NCBI GenBank assembly: GCA_022843625.1
Contig: JALHNH010000055.1
Coordinates: forward strand, 1-44,264
DNA: 44,264 bases
Origin: Bryobacter sp.
Lineage (GTDB): Bacteria; Acidobacteriota; Terriglobia; Bryobacterales; Bryobacteraceae
Direction: 5' to 3'
The notes under the pieces were generated by a model that did no database searches, was not told the DNA's origin, and saw nothing but the letters and a program-made list of their open reading frames with translations. The translations under genes and the position numbers were made by a program. Positions 8,665 to 16,681 of this stretch are shown here, one piece after another (positions within the stretch are counted from its first letter, which is position 1; each line of letters opens with the position of its first letter).

Positions 8665-10179
8665 ATGTCGATCACACGCAGATCTTTTCTGGCAACAGCC
8701 ACGGCGGCGATGGCGGCCCCACGATCCAGGCAGCGGCCCAATATCATCGTTCTACTCGCCGATGATCTTGGATATGGCGATGTAGGTTGCTATAACCCGC
8801 AATCGAAGATTCCCACTCCGCATCTGGACCGGCTGTCGCGCGAGGGCGTGCGGTTTATCGATGCCCACACGCCTTGCGGTGTTTGTTCGCCGACGCGCTA
8901 CGGTCTGATGACGGGGCGCTATCCGTGGCGAGGCGAGCTCAAGAGCCAGGTGTTGTGGCCCTGGGACAAACCGCTCATTGAGAAGGACCGTCTGACGATG
9001 CCTCAAATGCTGAAGCAGGCCGGCTATAAGACTGCATGCTTCGGGAAGTGGCATATGGGATGGGACTGGGCCACTACAGATGGGTCGAAGGTGAATTCGA
9101 GGGTGCGGATCGGCGACCCGCAACGCGAGATTCGCAACGAACATGCGAAGAAGATTCTCTTTGACCAGCCGATTGGCGAGGGGCCAACGACGCGGGGTTT
9201 TGATTATTACTTTGGGGTGGACTTACCGAACTTCCCGCCCTACACGTTTATTGAGAACGACCGGATTCTTGCGCAGCCAACAGAGCAGAAGCCGGAGGCT
9301 ATGTTTGGGTGGCCGGGAGCGATGAAGCCGGGCTGGAAGCTGGAAGAGGTTTTCCCGGAGATTGCGCGGCGGGCAGTGGATTACATCAAGGAGAATGCAG
9401 CTAAGGATCAGCCTTACTTCATGTACTTCCCATTTACGGCACCACATACGCCGGTTGCACCGGCGGCCGAGTTCAAGGGTAAGAGCCAGGCGGGGCAGTA
9501 TGGCGACTTCGTCTATCAGGTAGACACGGTGGTGGGGCAGGTGATGGATGCGGTGCGGGCTTCCGGAACGGCCAATGAAACGATTGTGCTTTTTACCAGC
9601 GACAATGGGCCGGAGAACCTGACTTATCCGGTATTGAAGGAGTATGCGCACGCAAGCCAGGGGCCGTTGCGCGGGGCCAAGAGGATGTTGTGGGAAGGCG
9701 GACACCGGGTTCCATTTCTGGCCTGGGGGCCGGGGCGAGTTCCGGCCGGTAAGACAGAAAGCGAAGTGATCTGTTTGACCGACATCATGGCAACGGTTGC
9801 GAGTATTACGGGATCGAAGCTGCCGGATGATTGCGCCGAGGATAGCTATGATGTTTCGGCTGCTTTATTTGGGAAGAAGCGGGCGAAGCCGATTCGCGAA
9901 GCTACGGTGCACCACAGCATGAACAATGAGTATGCGTTGCGGCAAGGGGATTGGGTTTATATCGATTCGCCGAAGAGTGCCCATGCAGCGGCAGAACCGG
10001 ATTGGTGGCGAGAACGCAATGGCGTGCAAGCGCACGCGCAACCCGGTGAGCTGTTTCACCTGAAAGACGATTTGAAGGAGACGAAGAATCTTTACGCCGA
10101 GCAGCCTGAGAGGGTGAAGCAGATGCGGGCGTTGCTGGAAAAATACAAGACCGAGAGCAGGAGCGTTGCAAAGCGCTAG
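8665..10179 (+). CDS. Sulfatase, arylsulfatase A family, Tat-exported
   Basis: This is a 504-residue sulfatase. A Tat leader (SITRRSFLATATAAMA) is followed by the N-terminal metal motif ADDLGYGD (Asp33, Asp34). The sulfatase signature CSPTRYGLMTGRY has Cys74 at the position converted to formylglycine (CxPxR class). Later comes FTSDNGPE, which supplies further metal ligands. The length is normal for the family. The residue is Cys rather than Ser, so maturation by an FGE-type or anaerobic sulfatase-maturating enzyme is expected. The only FGE-like domain in the window (kinase fusion at 11481) lacks cysteines and should not do this. The gene lies between a propeller protein and a Gfo/Idh/MocA oxidoreductase, suggesting breakdown of a sulfated organic compound (inference). 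Confidence 0.93.
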   Translation: MSITRRSFLATATAAMAAPRSRQRPNIIVLLADDLGYGDVGCYNPQSKIPTPHLDRLSREGVRFIDAHTPCGVCSPTRYGLMTGRYPWRGELKSQVLWPWDKPLIEKDRLTMPQMLKQAGYKTACFGKWHMGWDWATTDGSKVNSRVRIGDPQREIRNEHAKKILFDQPIGEGPTTRGFDYYFGVDLPNFPPYTFIENDRILAQPTEQKPEAMFGWPGAMKPGWKLEEVFPEIARRAVDYIKENAAKDQPYFMYFPFTAPHTPVAPAAEFKGKSQAGQYGDFVYQVDTVVGQVMDAVRASGTANETIVLFTSDNGPENLTYPVLKEYAHASQGPLRGAKRMLWEGGHRVPFLAWGPGRVPAGKTESEVICLTDIMATVASITGSKLPDDCAEDSYDVSAALFGKKRAKPIREATVHHSMNNEYALRQGDWVYIDSPKSAHAAAEPDWWRERNGVQAHAQPGELFHLKDDLKETKNLYAEQPERVKQMRALLEKYKTESRSVAKR

Positions 10180-10197
10180 GGCTTAAAATCATTGTTT

Positions 10198-11460
10198 ATG
10201 ACTCGTCGTGAACTAATTGCACTCGCAGGCAGCGCTCCTGCCTTTTTGCGTTCTGGACTCGCCGCCCCAAATGACCGCATCAACGTCGGCTTCATTGGTG
10301 TGGGCGGGATGGGCATGAATCGGTTGCGGGGGTTTCTGAAGCATACCGACATGAACCCGGTGGCGGTTTGTGATCTCGATGAGACTCATGTGGCGCAGGC
10401 GGTAGCGGAGATTCGCAAGCAGCGTGATGTGAGTGCCCAGACCTTTGGCGATTATCGGAAGTTGCTTGCCTCGAAGGATATCGACGCGGTGTGTATTGCG
10501 ACGCCCGATCATTGGCATGCGTTGCCGATGGTGCAGGCGGCTGCGGCTGGCAAAGATGTGTTTGTTGAGAAGCCGCTCAGCTATTCGATCGGTGAAGGGA
10601 GGCAGATGGTGAAGGCGGCGCGGGCACACAAGCGCGTGACGCAGATGGGGAACCATATTCACAACGACCTGCCGAATTACCGGCGTGTGGTGGAGTTGAT
10701 TCAGAGCGGCGTGGTGGGCAAGGTGAACCGGGTATCGGTGTGGAAGACGTCAGAAGTGAAGGGGCTGGGAGTGGTAGCGGATTCAAAGCCGCCGCAGGGA
10801 TTTGACTATGACTTCTGGCTGGGGCCCGCGCCGGTAAGGGCCTACAACAAGAACCGGAGTCATTTCAATTATCGATACTTCTGGGATTACAGCGGCGGGA
10901 TGTTTATCGACTTCTGGTGTCACATTACGGACATCGTTTATTGGGCATTGGGGCTGAAGGCACCGAAGGCTGTGGCGGCGACGGGGCGGCGTGAGTTGAC
11001 CGACGATAACGGCGAGACTCCGAACTTTCTTGAAGTGCAGTATGAGTATCCGGGTCTCGATATGGTGTGGAGTATGAATCCACAGGGGCCTCCTGGATTT
11101 GAAGACTGGGGGATCGGTGCGGCGTTTCAAGGCAGCGAAGGGACGCTGGTTACGAATTACGGCGAGCATAAGGTGTTTCGTAAGGGCAAGCAGGTGATGG
11201 ACTTTACGAGGCCCACTGCTTCGATTCCGGATAGCCCGGGACACCTGCGGGAGTTTCTCGATAGCGTGAAGTCCCGTAAGTTGACTACTTGCGATGTTGA
11301 ATATGGACATATGTTGACCAAGGGTGGATTGCTGGGCAACATCGCGCTGCGGACAGGGCGGCGGATTCAGTGGGATGACGCGGCGGAGAAAATCGTGGAC
11401 GACAAAGTGGCTAACAAGCTGGTGAGCCGTAAGTATAGAAAGCCTTGGAAGCTGGCCTGA
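10198..11460 (+). CDS. Gfo/Idh/MocA family oxidoreductase, Tat-exported
   Basis: This is a 420-residue NAD(P)-dependent oxidoreductase. A Tat leader (MTRRELIALAGSAPAF) precedes the Rossmann motif VGFIGVGGMG. The domain-linking EKPLS motif (VFVEKPLSYS) and the C-terminal (alpha/beta) domain with FIDFWCHITDIVYW follow. Tat-exported members with a tightly bound cofactor are common in Acidobacteria and Planctomycetes and usually act on sugars or sugar-like substrates. I took the ATG at 10198, not the in-frame TTG at 10192, because it gives a canonical Tat leader. It begins 18 bp after the sulfatase stop, so it is likely co-transcribed. The substrate is unknown. Confidence 0.9.
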   Translation: MTRRELIALAGSAPAFLRSGLAAPNDRINVGFIGVGGMGMNRLRGFLKHTDMNPVAVCDLDETHVAQAVAEIRKQRDVSAQTFGDYRKLLASKDIDAVCIATPDHWHALPMVQAAAAGKDVFVEKPLSYSIGEGRQMVKAARAHKRVTQMGNHIHNDLPNYRRVVELIQSGVVGKVNRVSVWKTSEVKGLGVVADSKPPQGFDYDFWLGPAPVRAYNKNRSHFNYRYFWDYSGGMFIDFWCHITDIVYWALGLKAPKAVAATGRRELTDDNGETPNFLEVQYEYPGLDMVWSMNPQGPPGFEDWGIGAAFQGSEGTLVTNYGEHKVFRKGKQVMDFTRPTASIPDSPGHLREFLDSVKSRKLTTCDVEYGHMLTKGGLLGNIALRTGRRIQWDDAAEKIVDDKVANKLVSRKYRKPWKLA

Positions 11461-11480
11461 TCTCGCGATAAGCTTTGAGG

Positions 11481-13172
11481 ATGGAAAAGCTAGGCCGGTA
11501 CGAGATTCGCGGTGAGTTGGGTCGCGGAGGCATGGGGGTTGTGCTGCGGGCGTATGACCCGACGCTCGACCGCGAAGTTGCGATCAAGAGCGTTCGCCTC
11601 GATGGGGTGGATGAGGCGGCTCGGGCCAGTCTTGAAGAGCGCTTGTCGCGGGAGGCTCGTGCGGCGGCCAAGTTGCAGCATCCAAATATCGTGGCGGTTT
11701 ATGACTTCTTCCGGGTGGAAGATCGCGCCTACATCGTGATGGAGTACGTGAAGGGATCGATGCTGGATGCGATGATCGCTGGCGGAAACCGGCAGAATAC
11801 GCAGGGGATGCTAAAGGTGCTGCGGCAGGCGGCCTCGGCGCTGGATGCAGCGCACGCACAGGGGATTGTGCACCGGGATATTAAGCCGGGGAACATCCTG
11901 ATTGATGAATCGGGAAATATCAAGATCACCGATTTCGGGATTGCGCGGATCACAACGGCTGGAGCCACCGAGACGATGTCGCAGGGGATGGGGTCGACGG
12001 TGGGAACGCTTGGCTATATGGCACCGGAGCAGATTCGCGGGGAGGCTGTGGATGGGCGGGCGGACCAGTTTTCACTCGGAATTGTCGCTTACCAACTGTT
12101 CACCGGGGAGATGCCGTTTCAAGCCGATACGTGGATCGCGCTTTCGTACAAGATCATTCATGATGCACCGCCGCAGTTGACTGGCGTGGTGAGCCCGGTA
12201 ATGCAGACGACGATGGAGCGGGCGATTGCGAAGCTGCCTGGAGATAGGTTTGAATCGTGCAGTGCGTTTGTAGAGTCACTGAGCGGGGCGGCGCCCATTA
12301 CCGGGAAAAGCGCTGTGGTGCCTGCTGCTGCTGCACCGCGATCACGAATGGTGTTGCTGGTAGCAGTTGCTTCTGTTTTGGCAATGGGGCTTTATTGGAC
12401 CTTTCTGCGGCCAAAGCAGGAAGCGCCCGTCGCTGTTGCTCCTGCAACGGTGCCACAAGCCAAGCTCGAATACACGCCTCCACCGGTTGTGCCTAAGGTT
12501 GAGCCGAAACTTGAGCCCAAACAGGAATGGATCGAGTTTGTGCCCATACCGGCTGGGCAGTTCCTGATGGGGTCCGATACGGATGAAGACCAGATGAAGC
12601 CACGGCATATGGTGAGGCTGACACAGGGCTTTGAAATGGCTGTCACCGAGACAACCGAGAAGCAGTGGAATGCGGTGATGACCGGTAAAGAGACGGGGAG
12701 TCAATTCCCAAAATCGGAAGTGAGCTGGAATGAGGTGCAGTCTTTTATCGCGAAGCTGAACGCGAAGAACGATGGCTTTCGCTATCGTCTGCCCACCGAA
12801 GCCGAATGGGAGTACGCAGCTCTGGGGAAAACGACGGTAGACCGGCCACGGAACTCGATGGACGTAGCGTGGTATCACGACAACAGCGGAGACAGGAAGC
12901 AAGAGGTAAGGAAGTTACTGCCTAACGGATACGGGTTGCATGACATGTTGGGCAATGTGTCGGAGTGGACTTCTGATTGGTTTGAGCAGGACTATTATGC
13001 AAGCTCTCCGGCGGTGAATCCACTGGGAGGAAAGACTGGCGAGATCAAGATTTCCCGTGGTGGGAGCTATGAGACCTTTGGGATGCAGCTTTCGACAAAC
13101 TGGCGATTTGGGGACAAGCCTGATTTCAAGGCACCGATCCTCGGATTTCGAGTGGTGCGGGTGAAGCGCTAG
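11481..13172 (+). CDS. Ser/Thr protein kinase fused to a SUMF1/FGE-like domain
   Basis: This is a 563-residue protein with three parts. An N-terminal Hanks-type kinase (about residues 7-265) has the glycine loop GRGGMG, Lys36 in VAIKSV, the catalytic HRDIKPGN and the DFG motif. One transmembrane helix (about 289-308, VLLVAVASVLAMGLYWTFL) and a Pro/Glu-rich stalk follow. The C-terminal extracytoplasmic SUMF1-type domain (about 350-563) has IPAGQFLMGS, YRLPTEAEWEYA, LGNVSEWTSDW and RGGSY. The SUMF1 domain contains no cysteine, and the usual cysteines after RGGS are replaced (GGSYETFG), so it cannot use the known FGE chemistry. It is more likely a binding or sensing module. Kinases with this architecture (Pkn1 type) are known. 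The ATG at 11481 is preferred over the TTG at 11475. Confidence 0.92.
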   Translation: MEKLGRYEIRGELGRGGMGVVLRAYDPTLDREVAIKSVRLDGVDEAARASLEERLSREARAAAKLQHPNIVAVYDFFRVEDRAYIVMEYVKGSMLDAMIAGGNRQNTQGMLKVLRQAASALDAAHAQGIVHRDIKPGNILIDESGNIKITDFGIARITTAGATETMSQGMGSTVGTLGYMAPEQIRGEAVDGRADQFSLGIVAYQLFTGEMPFQADTWIALSYKIIHDAPPQLTGVVSPVMQTTMERAIAKLPGDRFESCSAFVESLSGAAPITGKSAVVPAAAAPRSRMVLLVAVASVLAMGLYWTFLRPKQEAPVAVAPATVPQAKLEYTPPPVVPKVEPKLEPKQEWIEFVPIPAGQFLMGSDTDEDQMKPRHMVRLTQGFEMAVTETTEKQWNAVMTGKETGSQFPKSEVSWNEVQSFIAKLNAKNDGFRYRLPTEAEWEYAALGKTTVDRPRNSMDVAWYHDNSGDRKQEVRKLLPNGYGLHDMLGNVSEWTSDWFEQDYYASSPAVNPLGGKTGEIKISRGGSYETFGMQLSTNWRFGDKPDFKAPILGFRVVRVKR

Positions 13173-13939
13173 CTGGGGGAAAAGCCTGCGAAATCTGGCA
13201 GTGCGCGGCACCAATCCGCCAGCGAGCCGCTGGGTAATGCGGTAAAGGTTGGGCCTTCGAAACGGAAGGTTTTAGAGCCGCCACCGTATTGGGTGTTGAC
13301 CCCTGCTGAAACGGGTACGCGGAGCTCGTTTGCCATCGCTTGAAGAAGAGCCCGGCCATTGGGGCCGCCGCCAGTTTCGCAGTGCATAAATTGCACGCAG
13401 CCATAGGGCCCAAAAGCTCCCCTCAGCCTTGCCAGGATGGGGCGGAAGATTTCGATGTTGGCCAGCTCGATTCCAGCTCTGTGGACGCGGCCAGGATCGA
13501 GGTCTGCGTGACCTCTGGAGATGCCGGCTGAACCTTGGGAGCCGTGACCATGGAAGCGGAGAAGGAAAATGTTGCGACCATTGCGGAGGATTTCGTTTAC
13601 CGCCTGTTCGACTCCGTTGGACATGCCGCCTAGGGTGATGGGGTTGCCACCAGCGCGACGGATGTCAGCCTCTTCAAGTTCCGCCAGAGATGGATCAAAT
13701 ACATCAATGCAATCCACCACGGGCAAGCTTGCATTTGCTGAGACTCTGGGCCAGGTGTTCTCGCCAACCACACCGTCTGCACTCATGCGTCTGCTGGACT
13801 GAAATTGTGTGACTGCGGCTTTGGTACGCGGGCCAAAGGCACCGTCGCAATCGATCGTGGCACCGGTGCGCTTGAGTAGTTTTTGCAAAACGCCCACGGC
13901 GGGGAGGTTGTCATGTTGTCTAAGAAGCGGGTAGCTCAT
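13169..13939 (-). CDS. Peptidoglycan-binding domain fused to DUF4347/caspase-like domain
   Basis: This is a 256-residue protein without a leader. Residues about 5-65 form a PG_binding_1 domain (VLQKLLKRTGATIDCDGAFG ... TKAAVTQFQ ... DGVVGENTW). Residues about 75-245 resemble DUF4347/clan CD caspase-like folds. A hydrophobic strand ends in LLRFHGHGSQGS (His130/His132), and a second strand ends in QFMHCETGGGPNGRALLQ (Cys187), followed by PVSAGVNTQYGGG. A His after one strand and a Cys after the next is the caspase-like dyad arrangement, so a cysteine peptidase is possible but unproven. AGGAAAT precedes the ATG. It lies 50 bp downstream of the VWA gene on the same strand. Its stop overlaps the kinase stop (CTAG at 13169-13172). 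The fold assignment is from motif memory; medium confidence. Confidence 0.65.
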   Translation of the reverse strand: MSYPLLRQHDNLPAVGVLQKLLKRTGATIDCDGAFGPRTKAAVTQFQSSRRMSADGVVGENTWPRVSANASLPVVDCIDVFDPSLAELEEADIRRAGGNPITLGGMSNGVEQAVNEILRNGRNIFLLRFHGHGSQGSAGISRGHADLDPGRVHRAGIELANIEIFRPILARLRGAFGPYGCVQFMHCETGGGPNGRALLQAMANELRVPVSAGVNTQYGGGSKTFRFEGPTFTALPSGSLADWCRALPDFAGFSPS

Positions 13940-13989
13940 ACTTATTTCCTAAACATGAACAGCGACAGTTTTTGCCCAAATGGGCCAGA

Positions 13990-14886
13990 TTACTTGAGGG
14001 TCATTTTCTGACGGGCTTCGCTGCCGGCGATACCGGCTTTATAGCCGGAGCGGGCCCGGATCTGGAACCCTTTGTGAGCAGGATTCCTCAATTGGACCTT
14101 GATTCGGCAGATACTGCCTGGTTTGTGGGCCGGAGCGCGGTACATCAGGCTGTAGCGCTGGCGCATTCTCTGGAGGGATTCGTTGAGATTAAAATTCGAG
14201 TCGTCGACTTTGAAAACATCACCGCCTGTTGCGTCGGCGAAAGGTTCCAGGTTGGCCTTGTAGTTGGGCATGCGCGTGAAGCCGGAGAAGAAGAAAACTG
14301 TGCTGAGGACGACGTCGGACTCCCAGAGACTATCCCGGACTACGGAGTCAGGGAGCGCCTTGAAGCCTAGGTTGTCTGTCAGGACAATGATGCCGCGACG
14401 GGCTTGTGGACGGGACTGCTGACGGAGATATTTTGCAGCCATCAAGACAGTCTGGTTGAGTTCTGTTGCTCCTCGGCTGAGCGGAATTTCCTGGAGAGCG
14501 GCATCGACAGCCTCGCGATCCCAGGTGGGAGCGATCACCAGATAGGGCGTCGAGTCGAAGACTACGATGCCGACACGGTCGCGGAAGTAGAGTTTAGCGA
14601 GAGCGTCCCGGGCCTGGGTCTTCATCGCTTGAAGCATGCGGCCCATGCTGAAGGACACGTCCAGAACAAGAAGCAGATCGAGTTCCTGGTCTTCGGTGGC
14701 GAAGTCGAGAATGGGTTGGGAGCTGCCTTCGTCGAAGACGAGAAAGTCTTCGCGCTTGAGGCCTGTTACGGGGCGGTCGCCATCAAGAACTTCTACGTCG
14801 ACGCGGATCAGTTCTACGTTGGTGCGGAAGACGACTTCTTCCTGAGCCGATGCCAGACCTACTACTAATAACATGGCTCGCCACAT
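13990..14886 (-). CDS. VWA-domain protein, acidobacterial VWFA-related type
   Basis: This is a 298-residue secreted protein. A short leader (MWRAMLLVVGLASAQ) is followed by the N-terminal strand region VFRTNVELIRVDVEVLDG, which includes VTGLKREDFLVFDEG and is typical of the acidobacterial VWFA-related family. The VWA domain has an intact MIDAS (DVSFSM), a Thr-loop region (RGATELN) and the strand IIVLTDNLG. No transmembrane anchor is visible. The gene is 9 bp after the DUF4174 gene and 50 bp before the peptidoglycan-binding/caspase-like gene, so the three probably form a transcription unit. The ligand is unknown. An internal ATG (residue 5) is an alternative start. Confidence 0.88.
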   Translation of the reverse strand: MWRAMLLVVGLASAQEEVVFRTNVELIRVDVEVLDGDRPVTGLKREDFLVFDEGSSQPILDFATEDQELDLLLVLDVSFSMGRMLQAMKTQARDALAKLYFRDRVGIVVFDSTPYLVIAPTWDREAVDAALQEIPLSRGATELNQTVLMAAKYLRQQSRPQARRGIIVLTDNLGFKALPDSVVRDSLWESDVVLSTVFFFSGFTRMPNYKANLEPFADATGGDVFKVDDSNFNLNESLQRMRQRYSLMYRAPAHKPGSICRIKVQLRNPAHKGFQIRARSGYKAGIAGSEARQKMTLK

Positions 14887-14895
14887 GGCTCTATG

Positions 14896-15228
14896 TTACT
14901 GAATTTGGCGGCGCATTTCTGATTGGCGCATCGGCATTGAGTCGATGAGGTTCAGGATGACTTTAGGATCGATTGGAGTGAGCCAGCGCGCCTTTTCGCC
15001 GCCGTCTTTGCCGATCAGGATCAGGGCGTAGGGTGAATTGACTTTGAAGAATTTGCGGAGTTGGGGGGTGTTGGCCTGGAGGAGCACCAGGTCTCGTTCT
15101 TTGTAAGCGGATCGGGTTTGAGACGAAAGTTTCGGTTGGTCGCCGAATTGGAGCAGGACACGGGACTTCCAGCGGTAGGCATCGAGGTCTGCCTGCAAAA
15201 AACACATTGCACTCAGAATCCAGCTCAT
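14896..15228 (-). CDS. DUF4174 domain protein
   Basis: This 110-residue protein matches DUF4174 nearly end to end. It starts with a hydrophobic segment containing one Cys (MSWILSAMCFLQA). The conserved blocks are YRWKSRVLLQFG, YKERDLVLLQA, LILIGKDGGEKARW and LIDSMPMRQSEMR. The family is thioredoxin-like in predicted fold but lacks the CxxC, and its function is unknown. The N-terminus may be a signal peptide or lipoprotein-like leader. It is the first gene of the probable VWA operon. The gap of about 95 bp from the preceding DUF1501 gene leaves room for its own promoter. Confidence 0.82.
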   Translation of the reverse strand: MSWILSAMCFLQADLDAYRWKSRVLLQFGDQPKLSSQTRSAYKERDLVLLQANTPQLRKFFKVNSPYALILIGKDGGEKARWLTPIDPKVILNLIDSMPMRQSEMRRQIQ

Positions 15229-15322
15229 ACGTTTAAGATGAGCGCAATCGCCTTTAGGATGGCTTATTCGATCTTACGGCTCTGCACTTCGAGGCCTCGG
15301 CCGAGCAATGGGTCTACAGGCC

Positions 15323-16681
15323 TCAGGCCAAAATTGGCTTCACCACGTTCCCATGCACATCCGTGAGCCTGAAGTGCCGTCCCTGAAACTTATAGGTCAG
15401 CTTCGTATGATCCACACCCAAAAGCCTCAAAATCGTCGCATGCAAATCATGCACATGCACCGGGTCCTTCACGATGTTGTAAGAGAAATCATCCGTCTCC
15501 CCATAACTCATCCCGGCCTTCACCCCACCCCCAGCCATAAACACCGTAAAGCATCGAGGATGATGATCCCGCCCGTAATCGTCCGCCGTCATCTTGCCTT
15601 GGCAATACACAGTACGCCCAAACTCCCCACCCCAAACCACCAGCGTATCCTCAAGCAACCCGCGCTCAGACAAATCTTCAATCAACGCCGCCGTCCCCTG
15701 ATCCGTATCGCGGCACTGATTCACAATCTGCCCGGGCAGATGATTATGCTGATCCCAACCACGATGGAACAACTGGATAAACCGCACACCCCGCTCTGCC
15801 AACCGTCTCGCCAGCAAACAGTTCGACGCATACGATCCCGGCGTCCGCGCCTCCGGCCCATACCGGTCAATCGTCTTAGCCGATTCCTTCGACAAGTCTG
15901 TCAACTCCGGCACCGATGATTGCATCTTGAACGCCATCTCATACTGCGCCATCCGCGTAGCAATCTCCGGGTCCCCAACTTGGTCCAGCTTCAACTGATT
16001 CAGCGCCGCCAGATCATCCAGATACCCGCGCCGTGTCCCGGCACTCACCCCCTCCGGATTCTTCAGATACAAAACCGGGTCGCCGGTCGAGCGAAACTTC
16101 ACACCCTGATATTTGGTCGGCAGAAACCCGCTACCCCAAAGCCGGTCATAAAGCGGCTGGTCAGAAACATTCCCAGTCCCCTGCGAGATCATCACCACAA
16201 AGGCCGGCAGATCCTGGTTCTCCGTCCCCAATCCATAAGACAACCACGACCCGATCGAAGGGCGCCCAGCCAACTGAAATCCCGTCTGAAAGAACGTTAC
16301 TGCCGGGTCGTGATTGATCGCCTCGGTATGCATCGACTTTATAAAACAAAGCTTGTCAGCGATCTTGGCCACATGCGGCATCAGGTCACTCACCCAGGCC
16401 CCGCTCTGCCCGCGCTGCTTGAATTCGAACTGCGAAGCCACCAGCGGAAAGCTAGTCTGCGTCGCTGTCATCCCCGTCAACCTCTGCCCCTGCCTCACAG
16501 AATCCGGCAACTCTACCCCACGCATCTTGGCGAGGCCAGGCTTGTGATCGAACAACTCGATCTGCGAAGGCGCACCACTCTGAAACAGGTAGATCACCCG
16601 CTTCGCCTTCGGGGCAAACTGCGTCTGCGCGCCAGCCAGACTCGCCATCGCCGCAGTACTTAAAAAATCTCGCCGTCTCAT
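15323..16681 (-). CDS. DUF1501 family Tat-exported protein (second copy)
   Basis: This is a 452-residue DUF1501 protein with a Tat leader (MRRRDFLSTAAMASLAGAQ). Core motifs are RVIYLFQSGAPSQIELFD, DTLVVWGGEFGRTVY and YGRDHHPRCFTVFMAGGG. The C-terminus ends with LTYKFQGRHFRLTDVHGNVV, typical of the branch paired with large cytochrome-type DUF1549/DUF1553 proteins. Its ATG overlaps the stop of that partner (ATGA at 16678-16681), so the pair is translationally coupled. It differs clearly from the copy at 4712. It is the last gene of the receptor/glycosidase-like run. Confidence 0.91.
   Translation of the reverse strand: MRRRDFLSTAAMASLAGAQTQFAPKAKRVIYLFQSGAPSQIELFDHKPGLAKMRGVELPDSVRQGQRLTGMTATQTSFPLVASQFEFKQRGQSGAWVSDLMPHVAKIADKLCFIKSMHTEAINHDPAVTFFQTGFQLAGRPSIGSWLSYGLGTENQDLPAFVVMISQGTGNVSDQPLYDRLWGSGFLPTKYQGVKFRSTGDPVLYLKNPEGVSAGTRRGYLDDLAALNQLKLDQVGDPEIATRMAQYEMAFKMQSSVPELTDLSKESAKTIDRYGPEARTPGSYASNCLLARRLAERGVRFIQLFHRGWDQHNHLPGQIVNQCRDTDQGTAALIEDLSERGLLEDTLVVWGGEFGRTVYCQGKMTADDYGRDHHPRCFTVFMAGGGVKAGMSYGETDDFSYNIVKDPVHVHDLHATILRLLGVDHTKLTYKFQGRHFRLTDVHGNVVKPILA

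Noticed and set aside
8665..13172. Sulfatase with its own FGE supplied by the kinase fusion
   Set aside because: The FGE-like domain contains no cysteine, so the known maturation chemistry is not possible.
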